Source of the DNA: Chloroflexota bacterium
GTDB taxonomy: Bacteria > Chloroflexota > Dehalococcoidia > SM23-28-2 > JACOUE01
Length of the DNA stretch: 40,408 nucleotides
Direction: 5' to 3'
NCBI GenBank assembly: GCA_016178045.1
Contig: JACOUE010000004.1
Coordinates: 1 to 40,408 of the forward strand
Both the position numbers and the translations under genes were made by a program. Below are positions 9,461 to 18,906 of the stretch, one piece after another; within the stretch, counting starts at the first letter, position 1, and each line of letters begins with the position of its first letter. A model generated the notes under the pieces. That model searched no databases. It was not told the DNA's origin and saw only the letters and a program-made list of their open reading frames with translations.

Positions 9461-10549
9461 TCAAACCGGCGGGTTGGCCCGCGCGGCCGCCCTCGCCCGC
9501 TCTCGCAGGGCCTCCAGCTTTGCCAGCGCTGCCCCGCTTTCGATGGCCCGTCGCGCCGCGGCCAGCCCCTCGGCGATGCTCTCCGCCCGCTCCGCCACGT
9601 AGATGCGGATGCCCGCGTTGAACGCGACGAGGTCGCGCCGGGGCCCCGTTTCCCCCTCGAGCACCCGCAGCAGCGCCTCCGCGTTGTAGGAGGCGTCGCC
9701 GCCCGCCAGGTCCTGCTGCGTCGCCGGCGCCAGGTCGTAGTCCTGGGGGTTGAGGCGGCCCTCCTCCACTTCGCCCTCGCGCAGCTCGAAGAGGCGGCAG
9801 GGGCGGCCGGTGGGCGCGTCCTCGTTGCCCTCTATCCCCTGGACGACCATCGCGCGGCGGAAGCCCATCCCCTTCACCGCCTCCAGCATCTTCTCCAGAT
9901 AAGGCAGGTGGGTCAGGCCGATAAGACTGTAGGACGCCCCGGCCAGGTTGTATAGCTTCTCCACGGTGTTAATGTTGCTGCGCAGGGCGATCTCCTCGCG
10001 CAGGTCGCCGAGGGCGTAGAGCTCCGGGACGAAGCGACGCTGCCGCATGAAGCCGAAGCCCGTCTCCTCGACGCTCCTCTCCACCTCCTCCGGCTCGGCG
10101 TCCACGTCGAGGCCCAGCGCCTCCAGCACGTCGATGACGCCGACGCCGTGCTTGGGAGGCATATCCTTCTCGCCGTGCATGACGACCGGTACGCCCGCCG
10201 CCGCCGCCACGAGGGAAGCAGCAGGGCTGACCACCAGGTTCTTCTTGCGGCCGTCGTAGGGGCTGCCGATGTCGAGCAGGCCGTCGACCTCGGGGCTGAT
10301 GAGGCGGGCGTGGGCGCGCACCGCGTCGGCGAAGCCGAGGAGCTCGTCGGGCGACTCGCCCTTGAACCGTTCGACGAGGAGGAAGCCGCCCATCTGGGCC
10401 CGCGCCACCTGCTGGGTCAGGATCAGCTCCATGGCCTCGCGCGCCTCCTCGCGGTTGAGGTCGCGGCAGGCCCTGGGACCCTGGCCGATCTCGCGCAGGA
10501 AGTACTGCATGCGCCGGAAGGGGTCAATGGGCGGCGCCTGCTCGTTCAT
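9461..10549 (-). CDS. anthranilate phosphoribosyltransferase-like (TrpD/YbiB-type glycosyltransferase family) protein
   Basis: MQYFLREIGQG...LNREEAREAMELILTQQVARAQMGGFLLVERFKGES, ...FMRQRRFVPELYALGDLREEIALRSNINTVEKLYNLAGA. Confidence 0.75.
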   Translation of the reverse strand: MNEQAPPIDPFRRMQYFLREIGQGPRACRDLNREEAREAMELILTQQVARAQMGGFLLVERFKGESPDELLGFADAVRAHARLISPEVDGLLDIGSPYDGRKKNLVVSPAASLVAAAAGVPVVMHGEKDMPPKHGVGVIDVLEALGLDVDAEPEEVERSVEETGFGFMRQRRFVPELYALGDLREEIALRSNINTVEKLYNLAGASYSLIGLTHLPYLEKMLEAVKGMGFRRAMVVQGIEGNEDAPTGRPCRLFELREGEVEEGRLNPQDYDLAPATQQDLAGGDASYNAEALLRVLEGETGPRRDLVAFNAGIRIYVAERAESIAEGLAAARRAIESGAALAKLEALRERARAAARANPPV

Positions 10550-10567
10550 GCGTTCGACGACTGTAGG

Positions 10568-11698
10568 TTACGCCCGCATCGACTCCGGGTCGAGGCCCGC
10601 CTTCTTGCACCACTCGCGGTAGGCAAGGGGGGAGACCTCGGAGGGCTTGATCTCGCTGCGGCCGCCCCAGAAGACGCTTGTGTAAGCGACAGGGATTCCG
10701 GCGGACTCCAGGTGGGCGTCGATGGCGGCCTTGTGGGCCAGCAGCCACTCCTTGTCGGTGCCGTGGGCCACGGCCATGACGTTGACGTCGCGGAACTCCG
10801 GCCCGGCCTCGCGCCAGTAGCAGTGGGTGAGGACGTGGTGGCGCCCGACCTCGCGACCGGCCTCAAGCTCGCGGCCGGGGGGCACCGCCCAGTGGAAGAG
10901 GGCGTTGTAGCGGGTCACCGGCTGGCCGCCGGCGACGGGCTTCACGTGCTCCAGGAACGTGGAGAAGCGGCCGATGATCCTGCGCCGGTCGAACCCCTCG
11001 GCGGTCTCGAAGAACGTCTGCTGGGGCACGCCGGCTTCCTCGGCCCGCGTCCGCCAGAGGTGCGGCCCGATCTCTTCTGGCTTGAACTCGCGCTTGAGGG
11101 AAGTGAGCACCCGCCACTCGAGGTCGCTCAGGTCCTCCACCTCCGGCTGGATCACGTCAGCGGGAGTATCGGAGCGGCTGCCCGGGGGCAGGCCGCGGCG
11201 GCGGGTGTGGCCGACGCCCAGGACGAAGAGCGCCTTCGCCGGCATGATGCGGCACCGCTCGGCGCCCACCTGCTCCGCCAGGAAGGCGATGTGCTTCGCC
11301 AGCGAGTAGCCCTGCGGCACTTTGAGGGTCGTCCACAGCCTGTACGTCGAGCCGGGCGTCACGCCATCCGTGGTACGGACGACGACGTGTCCGGAGAAGG
11401 GGTCGTCCTGGAACATGTAGTCGAAGGCGGCGTGCAGCCGTTCCTGGGGCACCTGCCAGGCGACCAGGGCGCCGTCGGCGAGGTTGTTGGACAGGAGCGT
11501 CTGGCGCACCCGGCGGATGGTACCCGCGCGCATCATCGCCTGGATGCGCTCGACGACGACGGGGACGGCCACGGCGGAGCGGCGCGATATCTCGCCCAGG
11601 GGATCGCGCTGGAAGCCTTCCAGCCGGTCCTCGGAGACCGCTAGGATGGCGGCGTTCACCGGGTCGTCGAAGCGGACCGGAACCGTCGAGGTGGTCAC
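10568..11698 (-). CDS. Lrp/AsnC-like double-domain protein, siroheme decarboxylase (AhbA/AhbB)-like
   Basis: Two similar HTH plus AsnC-like halves; 'RRSAVAVPVVVERIQAMMRAGTIRRVRQTLL' and 'GVPQQTFFETAEGFDRRRIIGRFSTFLEH' typical of Ahb-like proteins. Confidence 0.55.
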   Translation of the reverse strand: MTTSTVPVRFDDPVNAAILAVSEDRLEGFQRDPLGEISRRSAVAVPVVVERIQAMMRAGTIRRVRQTLLSNNLADGALVAWQVPQERLHAAFDYMFQDDPFSGHVVVRTTDGVTPGSTYRLWTTLKVPQGYSLAKHIAFLAEQVGAERCRIMPAKALFVLGVGHTRRRGLPPGSRSDTPADVIQPEVEDLSDLEWRVLTSLKREFKPEEIGPHLWRTRAEEAGVPQQTFFETAEGFDRRRIIGRFSTFLEHVKPVAGGQPVTRYNALFHWAVPPGRELEAGREVGRHHVLTHCYWREAGPEFRDVNVMAVAHGTDKEWLLAHKAAIDAHLESAGIPVAYTSVFWGGRSEIKPSEVSPLAYREWCKKAGLDPESMRA

Positions 11699-11699
11699 T

Positions 11700-12341
11700 T
11701 TACGAGTACCGCTCTTCTTTCCACGGGTCGCCCCGCAGGTGGTAGCCGTACATCTCCCAGAAGCCGGGGTGGTCGCGGTCCATGAACTCGAGGCCCTTAA
11801 CCCACTTGGCGCTCTTCCAGAAGTACAGGTGGGGCACCACCAGTCGCAACGGCCCGCCGTGCTCGGCGGGGAGTTCCCGCCCGTTGTGCTTGTAGGCGAA
11901 GAGGACGTCGTCCCGCAGCAGGTCGTCGAGCAGGATGTTCGTTGTGTAGCCGCCGTAGCAGTGGGCCATCACTGCCTCCGCTTCTGGCTTGGGCCGGACG
12001 AGCTCCGCCACCTCCCTGAAGGCGACACCCTCCCACTGGTTGTCGAACTTGCTCCAGGCAGTGACGCAGTGCGCGTCCGACACGACGGTGACCCTGGGGA
12101 GGGCGATGAACTGCTCCCAGGTAAACTCCCTCTCCTCTTCGACTTCGCCGAAAACGCGCAGCCTCCACCCGGCCAGGTCGACGCGGGGGGCGGCGCCGTA
12201 GGTGAGCACGGGCCAGTCGTCGACCGCCTTCTGGTTGGGGGGAAGGCGGTCACCGTACTTCTCGCGGTCTTTGCTGCGTCTACCGATGAGGTCGAATACC
12301 ACGGGGCTTCTTCGGAAGGGCGCTCGATTCAGGAAAAGCAT
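11700..12341 (-). CDS. molybdopterin-dependent oxidoreductase (sulfite oxidase-like)
   Basis: DLAGWRLRVFGEVEEEREFTWEQFIALPRVTVVSDAHCVTAWSKFDNQWEGVAFREV...GYTTNILLDDLL...HGGPLRLVVPHLYFWKSAKWVKGLEFMDRDHPGFWEMYGYH. Confidence 0.87.
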   Translation of the reverse strand: MLFLNRAPFRRSPVVFDLIGRRSKDREKYGDRLPPNQKAVDDWPVLTYGAAPRVDLAGWRLRVFGEVEEEREFTWEQFIALPRVTVVSDAHCVTAWSKFDNQWEGVAFREVAELVRPKPEAEAVMAHCYGGYTTNILLDDLLRDDVLFAYKHNGRELPAEHGGPLRLVVPHLYFWKSAKWVKGLEFMDRDHPGFWEMYGYHLRGDPWKEERYS

Positions 12342-12453
12342 AGCAAGTCCGCGATTCGGGGGTCAAATCTGCGCGATTTGCCGAGCCCGCTGATCCTGAG
12401 CCCGCCGCCTCACGCATCCTGAGAGGCTCATCAGGAGCGCCGTATCTCGGCGC

Positions 12454-13020
12454 GTGCTATCATCGAATCCGGTGGACACGGCGCAGCTCCCCTCGGCCGC
12501 CAGGAACGCCTTCGCTTCGCGCTGGCGGCGCGATGCCCTCTTTCTCGGCATAACGCTTCTTGTCCTGGGACTAGACCAGGCGAGCAAGCACGCCGTCCGC
12601 GCCTACATGGACCTGGGCGACTTCTACCCCAGCGACGACTGGCCTGTGCGCTTCCATCACGTCACCAACACCGGCGCCGCGTTCGGGATCCTGAAAGACC
12701 AGACGAGCTTTTTGGCCGTCACCTCGTTCATCGGGGTGGCGGCTATCCTGCTCTACTACTGGTTCCCGCCCTTCGACCACTGGGTGGTGTCCGTGGCCAT
12801 GGGGATGATGCTGGGCGGCGCCGTCGGCAACCTGTCGGACCGCATCCGCCTGGGCGAGGTGACGGACTTCATCGACTTCCCCCGCTACCCCTCCTTCAAC
12901 GTCGCCGACGCGTCTATCGTCGTCGCCATGGCGGCGCTGGTCCTGTCGTACGCCCTCGTCCGGCCGGAGCCGTCGGGCGCGACTGCCGACCCCCATGAAG
13001 ACCCTCCGCCTGACCGCTGA
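12454..13020 (+). CDS. lspA: signal peptidase II
   Basis: LDQASKHAV, VTNTGAAFGIL, GNLSDRI and FNVADASIV lipoprotein signal peptidase motifs. Confidence 0.92.
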   Translation: MLSSNPVDTAQLPSAARNAFASRWRRDALFLGITLLVLGLDQASKHAVRAYMDLGDFYPSDDWPVRFHHVTNTGAAFGILKDQTSFLAVTSFIGVAAILLYYWFPPFDHWVVSVAMGMMLGGAVGNLSDRIRLGEVTDFIDFPRYPSFNVADASIVVAMAALVLSYALVRPEPSGATADPHEDPPPDR

Positions 13021-13912
13021 CCGCTCCGGGGAGCGGCTTGACGCGTTCCTAGCGCGCCGCCGCGAGGAGCTGTCGCGCAGCCACGCCCGGCGCCTCATCG
13101 ACCAGGGCCTGGTCACCCTCAACGGCGTGCTCCCCAGCCCCAGCAGGCGCGTGAGCGGCGGCGATACCGTCGTGGTCAACATCCCGGCGCCAGAGGAGCC
13201 GAAACTGGCGCCGGAAGCCATCCCCCTCACCGTCCTCTACCAGGACGACGACATCATCGTGGTGGACAAGCCCGCCGGCCTGGCCGTCCACCCCGGTCCC
13301 GGTCACCCCGGCGGCACGCTGGTCAACGCCCTCCTGGCCCTCTGCCCGGACCTGGCCGGCATCGGCCGGAGCCTCAGGCCAGGCATCGTGCACCGGCTGG
13401 ACAAGGACACCTCGGGCCTGCTGGTGGTGGCGAAGAGTGATCGCGCCCAGCAGAGCCTGGCCGGCCAGCTCAAGGAGCGGGAGGTGGAGAAGGTCTACCT
13501 GGCCCTGGTCCACGGCCTGCCCGACTCGCCCCAGGGCATCATCGACGCGCCCATCGCCCGGCACCCGCGCCACCGGAAGAGGATGGCGGTGGTGCCCGGC
13601 GGCCGCGAGGCCCAGACGCGGTACCGGGTGCGGGAGACCATTGACCGCTTCGCCCTGCTGGAGGTGCAGCCGGTGACGGGAAGGACGCACCAGATACGGG
13701 TTCACCTGTCGTACATCGGCCACCCGGTGGTGGCCGACGCCGTGTACGGGAAGCGGTCGCCTCACCTGAAGCGGCAGTTCCTGCACGCCCACCGCCTCGC
13801 CTTCCGCCTGCCCGGCAGCGACCGCACCGTCGAGTTCGAGTCGCCCCTGCCACCGGACCTGCGGCAGGCGCTGGAAGCGATGCGGGGCGGCCTCGGGGCC
13901 GCCCCGCGGTAG
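12995..13912 (+). CDS. RluA/RluD family pseudouridine synthase
   Basis: S4-like N-terminus, HRLDKDTSGLLVVAKSD catalytic motif, PVTGRTHQIRVHLSYIGHPVVADAVYG; overlaps the lspA end. Confidence 0.92.
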   Translation: MKTLRLTADRSGERLDAFLARRREELSRSHARRLIDQGLVTLNGVLPSPSRRVSGGDTVVVNIPAPEEPKLAPEAIPLTVLYQDDDIIVVDKPAGLAVHPGPGHPGGTLVNALLALCPDLAGIGRSLRPGIVHRLDKDTSGLLVVAKSDRAQQSLAGQLKEREVEKVYLALVHGLPDSPQGIIDAPIARHPRHRKRMAVVPGGREAQTRYRVRETIDRFALLEVQPVTGRTHQIRVHLSYIGHPVVADAVYGKRSPHLKRQFLHAHRLAFRLPGSDRTVEFESPLPPDLRQALEAMRGGLGAAPR

Positions 13913-13926
13913 GGTTAGCGTTTCGG

Positions 13927-14778
13927 TTAGCCACGCCGGCCGGGCTTCACCGCCTCGCGTTCGCGGGCCTCGACCGCCTGCCGGAACAGCTTGCTCACAC
14001 CGATACGTTCGATGACCCAGTCGGCCAGGGACGGCGAGACCGCACCGAGCACGAGCAAAACTCGGGTCGGCCCCGGGTTGACGATGATCTCCGGGACCTC
14101 GCGCTTGACCGCGCGCACCACCGCGCGGGCCACGGCCTGCGGCGGCGAGGTGCCCAGCAGCCGGGGCGCTTCGACGCCGGTCTCCAGCCTGCTGTCCTCG
14201 TACATGCCGGCATCACGCACGAAGCCGGGGCAGATCACGGAAGCGCTGACACCCCGCTCCCGGCACTCCCGGCGCAGAGACTCGGTGAAGCCGACCAGGC
14301 CGGCCTTGCTGGCGGCGTAAGGGGCATCATAGGGAGTGCCGGACTTCCCGGCCAGCGACGCGATGTTCACGATGTGCCCGCGTCCCCGCTCGAGCATGCC
14401 GGGCAGCACCAGCCGGGCCAGGAGCATCGCTCCCACGAGGTTAACGCGCAGCAAATGCTCGATGTCGTCCGGGTCGAGCTTGTCGTAGAACGATATGTTC
14501 TCGATGCCGGCGTTGTTCACCAGCACGTCGACACCGCCCGACTCCTCGGCGCGGGCGGCCAGCGCCTCCAGCGAAGCCCGGTCGCCTACGTCCGTCGGGA
14601 CGGCGACGGCCTTGACGCCGGCGCCCCGCACCTCCTCGGCGACCGCTTCCAGCTCGGCCGCGGATCGGGCTGCCAGCACCAAGTTCATCCCCTCGGCGAC
14701 CAGGGCGCGGGCGATATAGGGGCCGATGCCCCGGGAGGCGCCGGTGAGCAGGGCTGTTCGGCCGGCGAGCTCACGCAT
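13927..14778 (-). CDS. SDR family oxidoreductase
   Basis: TGASRGIG, NNAG and YAASK motifs. Confidence 0.9.
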   Translation of the reverse strand: MRELAGRTALLTGASRGIGPYIARALVAEGMNLVLAARSAAELEAVAEEVRGAGVKAVAVPTDVGDRASLEALAARAEESGGVDVLVNNAGIENISFYDKLDPDDIEHLLRVNLVGAMLLARLVLPGMLERGRGHIVNIASLAGKSGTPYDAPYAASKAGLVGFTESLRRECRERGVSASVICPGFVRDAGMYEDSRLETGVEAPRLLGTSPPQAVARAVVRAVKREVPEIIVNPGPTRVLLVLGAVSPSLADWVIERIGVSKLFRQAVEAREREAVKPGRRG

Positions 14779-14793
14779 TGTAGTCGCTCCTTA

Positions 14794-14919
14794 CTACGAG
14801 CCTTCCTTCACTTCGACGACCTCGTCGGCCACCAGTCCGTGGGCCTCGCGCCAGTACCGCAGGAATTCCTCCCGCCATAGCTCCGGCAGCCGTCGTAGAC
14901 AGTCGACCAATTTAATCAC
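14794..14919 (-). CDS. short EthD-like protein fragment (41 aa), probably truncated
   Basis: GTG start; translation (V)IKLVDCLRRLPELWREEFLRYWREAHGLVADEVVEVKEGS resembles an EthD-family N-terminus but stops after 41 residues; start overlaps the upstream cyclase stop. Confidence 0.45.
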   Translation of the reverse strand: MIKLVDCLRRLPELWREEFLRYWREAHGLVADEVVEVKEGS

Positions 14920-15754
14920 GATTCCCGTCCCCCCACCGCACCTCGTGCAGCGACACCGGCTCCGCGAACCCCTTCAGCGCTGGCTTGCCCCGATCGGCGA
15001 ACAGGAATCCCTTACCGATGCATAGCTCTCGTATCACATTCGAGACTAAAATCTGGCAGGGCTCCGCGTGATCACAGATACGGCGGGCCAGCTGAACCGC
15101 GGAACCGAACAGATCCTGGTTTTCCGCCACGGGCTCACCTGCACTGAGGCCTATGCGAAGGCGGATCGGGGCAGCGGGGTTCTTTTCGTTGTCAGTAGCG
15201 ATTGCCCTTTGAATGGCAATGGCACACTCCACAGCCCGGGCGACCGAAGCAAAAGAGGCCATGATGCCGTCACCCGTGTGCTTGACCTCCGTTCCGGCGT
15301 GACCGGCCAGGCACTCTCGGATGATGGCGTTGTGCCTGCGCAGCGGCCCCATCGCCGCAGCGTCGCCAAGTCGCTGGGTTAGTGCTGTAGAGCCTTCCAT
15401 GTCGGTGAACACGATCGTCCTGAACGCGCTCTCCGCCGGGGGGGCTTCTCTGGAGTCGGGCATCCAGGGCGGCACCTCCTCGACTGCACCCAGCATTTCT
15501 TCCACACTGACCGCCGCTACTGGGATTATCTTGTCGGCGACGATCCCATGCGCCTCCCGGTGGACCGCCACGGCGGCGTCGACGCTGGGCGCGTCGACGA
15601 GACAGAAGGCATTGCGGGTGTCCTGGTCGAACCAGTACCTGAGGTACTTGACGCCGTGCTTCCATTGGATTTCGATGTCCTTAAAATGCGCCAGTGCCAG
15701 GTCTTTGGGACTCACTCCCGGCTCAAGCTTGTGCAGATCCATGTACAGGGGCAT
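14912..15754 (-). CDS. class III adenylate/guanylate cyclase with N-terminal DUF4242-like domain
   Basis: MPLYMDLHKLEPGVSPKDLALAHFKDIEIQWKHGVKYLRYWFD... then FRTIVFTDMEGSTALTQRLGDAAAM...HTGDGIMASFASVARAVECAIAIQRAI. Start moved to 15754. Confidence 0.85.
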   Translation of the reverse strand: MPLYMDLHKLEPGVSPKDLALAHFKDIEIQWKHGVKYLRYWFDQDTRNAFCLVDAPSVDAAVAVHREAHGIVADKIIPVAAVSVEEMLGAVEEVPPWMPDSREAPPAESAFRTIVFTDMEGSTALTQRLGDAAAMGPLRRHNAIIRECLAGHAGTEVKHTGDGIMASFASVARAVECAIAIQRAIATDNEKNPAAPIRLRIGLSAGEPVAENQDLFGSAVQLARRICDHAEPCQILVSNVIRELCIGKGFLFADRGKPALKGFAEPVSLHEVRWGDGNRD

Positions 15755-15827
15755 GCTCGTCCCTCCTTCTAGAATTACGGTAAACCGATGATACAGGCGA
15801 GAGGCTGTCCTGACAAGTGTCGTGGTC

Positions 15828-16166
15828 CTAAACGCCGGGCGCTTTACCCACGCCGATGGGCTTGATCCCCGTAGCGTAGATGTAGATGCGGTCCCAGAAG
15901 CGGGCCAGCAGCAGCTTCTGGCCCTCCGCCTCCAGGTCACGCACCTGGCGGGCAAGGACCGCCCCGTACCCCTTCAGGGGGAGCGTCTTGTAGTACCAGT
16001 ACTCCTCGCCGTCCAGCACCAGCTTGATCCCCGGCTCCGCCCGACCGAACTCCACGTACGGCAGCTCGAGCCCGTCCGTGTACAGGGCCTCGAGCCGCGA
16101 CGGGTTCACTTCGATAACGCCCTGCATGCCCACCAGAAACATACGGGTTTGCGGACCGAGGTTCAA
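15828..16166 (-). CDS. hypothetical protein
   Basis: Compact ORF MNLGPQTRMFLVGMQGVIEVNPSRLEALYTDGLELPYVEF...; no family recognised. Confidence 0.5.
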   Translation of the reverse strand: MNLGPQTRMFLVGMQGVIEVNPSRLEALYTDGLELPYVEFGRAEPGIKLVLDGEEYWYYKTLPLKGYGAVLARQVRDLEAEGQKLLLARFWDRIYIYATGIKPIGVGKAPGV

Positions 16167-16222
16167 GAGGCCAGGTTCTGGGGAGAGAAGCCCGCGATTC
16201 TTCTTGATAGAATGGGCGAGGC

Positions 16223-17707
16223 ATGACGGTCCGCGTCCGCTTCCCCCCTTCGCCCACCGGCGAGCTGCACGTAGGGAACATCCGCACCGCCCTCTTCAAC
16301 TGGCTCTTCGCCCGCCACCACGGCGGCACCTTCATCCTCCGCATCGAGGACACGGACCAGACGCGCAACGTCCCCGGCGCCATCGAGTCGATCATGGAGT
16401 CGCTGCTGTGGCTGGGCCTCGACTGGGACGAGGGCCCCGACCCCGACGACCCGTCCCGCGACGTCGGCGAGTACGGGCCTTACGTGCAGTCGCGCCGCCT
16501 CGACCACTACCGCCGCGCCACCATCGACCTCTTGCAGGCTGACCGCGCCTACCTCTGCTTCTGCTCCCCGGAGCGGCTGGAGGAACTGCGCAAGGACCAG
16601 CAGCGGCGCAAGCAGCCCCCCAAGTATGACCGCCGCTGCCGCGACCTCGCCGACGGCCAGCGCAAAGAGCTGGACGCCCGGGGCATCACCCCCGTCGTGC
16701 GGTTCAAGACGCCGATGGCCGGCGAGACCTCCTTCCACGACCTCATCCGCGGCGACGTCGTTTTCGAAAACGAGACGCTCGACGACTTCGTCGTCCTCAA
16801 GTCGGACGGCTACCCGGTCTACCACCTGGCCCACCTCGTGGACGACCACCTGATGAAGGTGACCCACGTCCTCCGCGGCGACGAGCTGCTCTCGTCCACG
16901 CCGCGCCACATCCTCCTCCACGAGGCCCTGGGCTGGGAGCCGCCCGCCCTCGCCCACCTGCCCATGATCCTCGGCCCCGACAAGGCGAAGCTCTCCAAGC
17001 GCCACGGCGACACCTCCGTCCTCGAGTTCCGCGAGCGCGGCTTCATGCCGGAGGCCCTCCTCAACTTCCTCGGCCTCCTGGGCTGGTCCCTGGACGACCG
17101 CACTGAGATCATCGACCGCGACACCTTCATAAAGCACTTCACCATCGACCGCATCGTGAAGAACCCGGCGATGTTCAACTTCGAGAAGCTGTCCTGGATG
17201 AACGGCATCTACATCCGCGGCCTCTCCTACGAGGACCTGGCCGACCACGTACGCCCCTTCCTGGAGCGGGAGATCGGGCCCGTCGACCGCGATTACCTGG
17301 TGCGCATCGTCCCCCTCATCCAGGAGCGCATCAAGCTCATGAGCGAGGCCGTGGAGATGGCCGGCTTCTTCTTCCTGGACGACGATCTGGACTACCCGCT
17401 GGCTGACCTCCTGGGCAGGCGGTTCGCGGACGCGCCGGCGGAGGCCGCCGGCGCCCTCGAGGCCGTTCTCAGCGCCGTACGCGACCTGGCCCGCTGGGAC
17501 GCGGCGACCCTCGAGGAGGCGGTCCGCCCCCTGGCCGACGGCCTCGGCCTCAAGAGCGGCGACCTGTTCGGCCTGATCCGGGTAGCGATCACGGGGCGTA
17601 CGGCGGCCCCGCCCCTCTTCCAGACGATGGCGGTCCTGGGCCGGGAGCGGACGGTCGGGCGCATAGAACACGCCGTAGCGCGGCTCCAGAGCACCTCCGC
17701 CAAATAA
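16223..17707 (+). CDS. gltX: glutamate--tRNA ligase
   Basis: VRFPPSPTGELHVGNIRTALFNWLFARHHGGTFILRIEDTDQTR; KLSKRHGDTSV (KMSKS-like). Confidence 0.96.
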   Translation: MTVRVRFPPSPTGELHVGNIRTALFNWLFARHHGGTFILRIEDTDQTRNVPGAIESIMESLLWLGLDWDEGPDPDDPSRDVGEYGPYVQSRRLDHYRRATIDLLQADRAYLCFCSPERLEELRKDQQRRKQPPKYDRRCRDLADGQRKELDARGITPVVRFKTPMAGETSFHDLIRGDVVFENETLDDFVVLKSDGYPVYHLAHLVDDHLMKVTHVLRGDELLSSTPRHILLHEALGWEPPALAHLPMILGPDKAKLSKRHGDTSVLEFRERGFMPEALLNFLGLLGWSLDDRTEIIDRDTFIKHFTIDRIVKNPAMFNFEKLSWMNGIYIRGLSYEDLADHVRPFLEREIGPVDRDYLVRIVPLIQERIKLMSEAVEMAGFFFLDDDLDYPLADLLGRRFADAPAEAAGALEAVLSAVRDLARWDAATLEEAVRPLADGLGLKSGDLFGLIRVAITGRTAAPPLFQTMAVLGRERTVGRIEHAVARLQSTSAK

Positions 17708-17851
17708 GGCGTCCCGCTCTAACGAACCCAGACCCGGGGCGGGCTGGGTGGGACGTTACGACCCCAGTGAGGGGACGGGCCCTGCCTCTCGTTTGCCCCG
17801 TGCTGAGCCCCTCTGATACAATCAGCGTGGCCGCCTCGGGCGGCCGTTCCC

Positions 17852-17925
17852 TGCGGGGTGGTGTAACGGTAGCACGACTGACTCTGAATCAGTTAGTCTA
17901 GGTTCGAATCCTAGCCCCGCAGCCA
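17852..17925 (+). tRNA. tRNA-Gln(CTG), 3' CCA encoded
   Basis: TGCGGGGTGGTGTAACGGTAGCAC...CTCTGAATC...GGTTCGAATCCTAGCCCCGCAGCCA; anticodon CTG. Confidence 0.93.
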
Positions 17926-17927
17926 CT

Positions 17928-18004
17928 GGCGCATTCGTCTAGTGGCCCAGGACACCTCCCTCTCAAGGAGGAGATCGCGGGTTCGAATCCCGCATGCGCC
18001 ACCA
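17928..18004 (+). tRNA. tRNA-Glu(CTC), 3' CCA encoded
   Basis: GGCGCATTCGTCTAGTGGCCCAGGACACCTCCCTCTCAAGGAGG...GGGTTCGAATCCCGCATGCGCCACCA; anticodon CTC. Confidence 0.93.
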
Positions 18005-18017
18005 ATTTTTGTATCTG

Positions 18018-18042
18018 AAAAGCCGCCTACGGGCGGCTTTTC
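18018..18042 (+). terminator. rho-independent terminator-like hairpin after the tRNA-Gln/Glu pair
   Basis: AAAAGCCGCC-TAC-GGGCGGCTTTT perfect stem with terminal T run. Confidence 0.75.
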
Positions 18043-18166
18043 CCGTTCCCGACCAAACTTCACGGTCTTCCCCTGCTGCCAGTAGGACGTCCACGGCGGC
18101 GGCCGCCTCCTGGAGGCTGAGGAGGAGGTGGGAGTGGATGTCCAGCGTGATGACGATGCTGCCGGC
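18040..18166 (-). pseudogene. relic of a tyrosine integrase C-terminus
   Basis: Minus-strand translation GSIVITLDIHSHLLLSLQEAAAAVDVLLAAGEDREVW aligns by eye with the intact integrase end KVSITLDTYSHVLPDLQREAAAAVDALLAERAQGAGQ; DNA at 18075-18160 resembles 18925-19010. Confidence 0.75.
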
Positions 18167-18204
18167 CTGGCGACGACGCAGGCCCGTGCAGTGGCTTTCT
18201 CGGC

Positions 18205-18834
18205 TCAGAGACCCCCTTCAACGAAGAAGACCATATCGATGACCTTTGCGCGCGTGTATTTCCAGGTCGTTTCGTTTCCGCTTGCGAAATCGACAGTATG
18301 CACGCGGTGCGCGTCGATGATCTCGTGGTTGTCTCGATAGAACTCCGCGACCTTCTTCAACGCTTTCTTCCCGAAGGTCGCCACGCCGAATCCCTTCTTG
18401 AAATAGGTGTCAAACGCCGGGACGCACCCAAAGACCCCGAGCATGACCTTCGTGACGAGGATACTGGAGGCGCCATCAGGGAGGGCCGACCTGATCCTGG
18501 CTGCCGTCTGCATGATGGTATTGATCGCCTCATCATTGTAGGCGTGCGCGTCGATCTCCCAGATAGTGGGGCTTGCCGATGCGATCACTTCGATGACTGG
18601 CGCGTAATGCCTGGCGCTGCGCTTAAGCAAGGATGAGGACCCTCGCAACATGCCCCAACTGGCGAGATAGAACCCGAGCTGCAGACAGCTCATCTCCATC
18701 CCAGAGGGCGACGAGAGATCGTCGGGGTGGTCACGATGAGACTGGAAGTGGTTGAAGCAATAGTCGAACGATGTGTACCTGGCTGTGGGCTCGCGGGCTG
18801 CGAGGTAAGCCTTCAGGTTTCCTTCAATGTTCAT
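18205..18834 (-). CDS. hypothetical protein (mobile-element cargo, unknown function)
   Basis: Long ORF MNIEGNLKAYLAAREPTARYTSFDYCFNHFQSHRDH...; between the integrase relic and the intact integrase. Confidence 0.7.
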   Translation of the reverse strand: MNIEGNLKAYLAAREPTARYTSFDYCFNHFQSHRDHPDDLSSPSGMEMSCLQLGFYLASWGMLRGSSSLLKRSARHYAPVIEVIASASPTIWEIDAHAYNDEAINTIMQTAARIRSALPDGASSILVTKVMLGVFGCVPAFDTYFKKGFGVATFGKKALKKVAEFYRDNHEIIDAHRVHTVDFASGNETTWKYTRAKVIDMVFFVEGGL

Positions 18835-18906
18835 CCGGCATCTCCGATCTGACGCCGATAAGCTCCAAGTCGCCGCTCTCCTGCTCCGTCCTGTCCAGTG
18901 CGGTCT

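Noticed and set aside
10148-11644. 498-aa + strand ORF
   Set aside because: Antisense to TrpD-like and AhbA/B-like genes; shadow ORF.
16163-17671. 502-aa minus-strand ORF
   Set aside because: Antisense shadow of gltX; no family signature.
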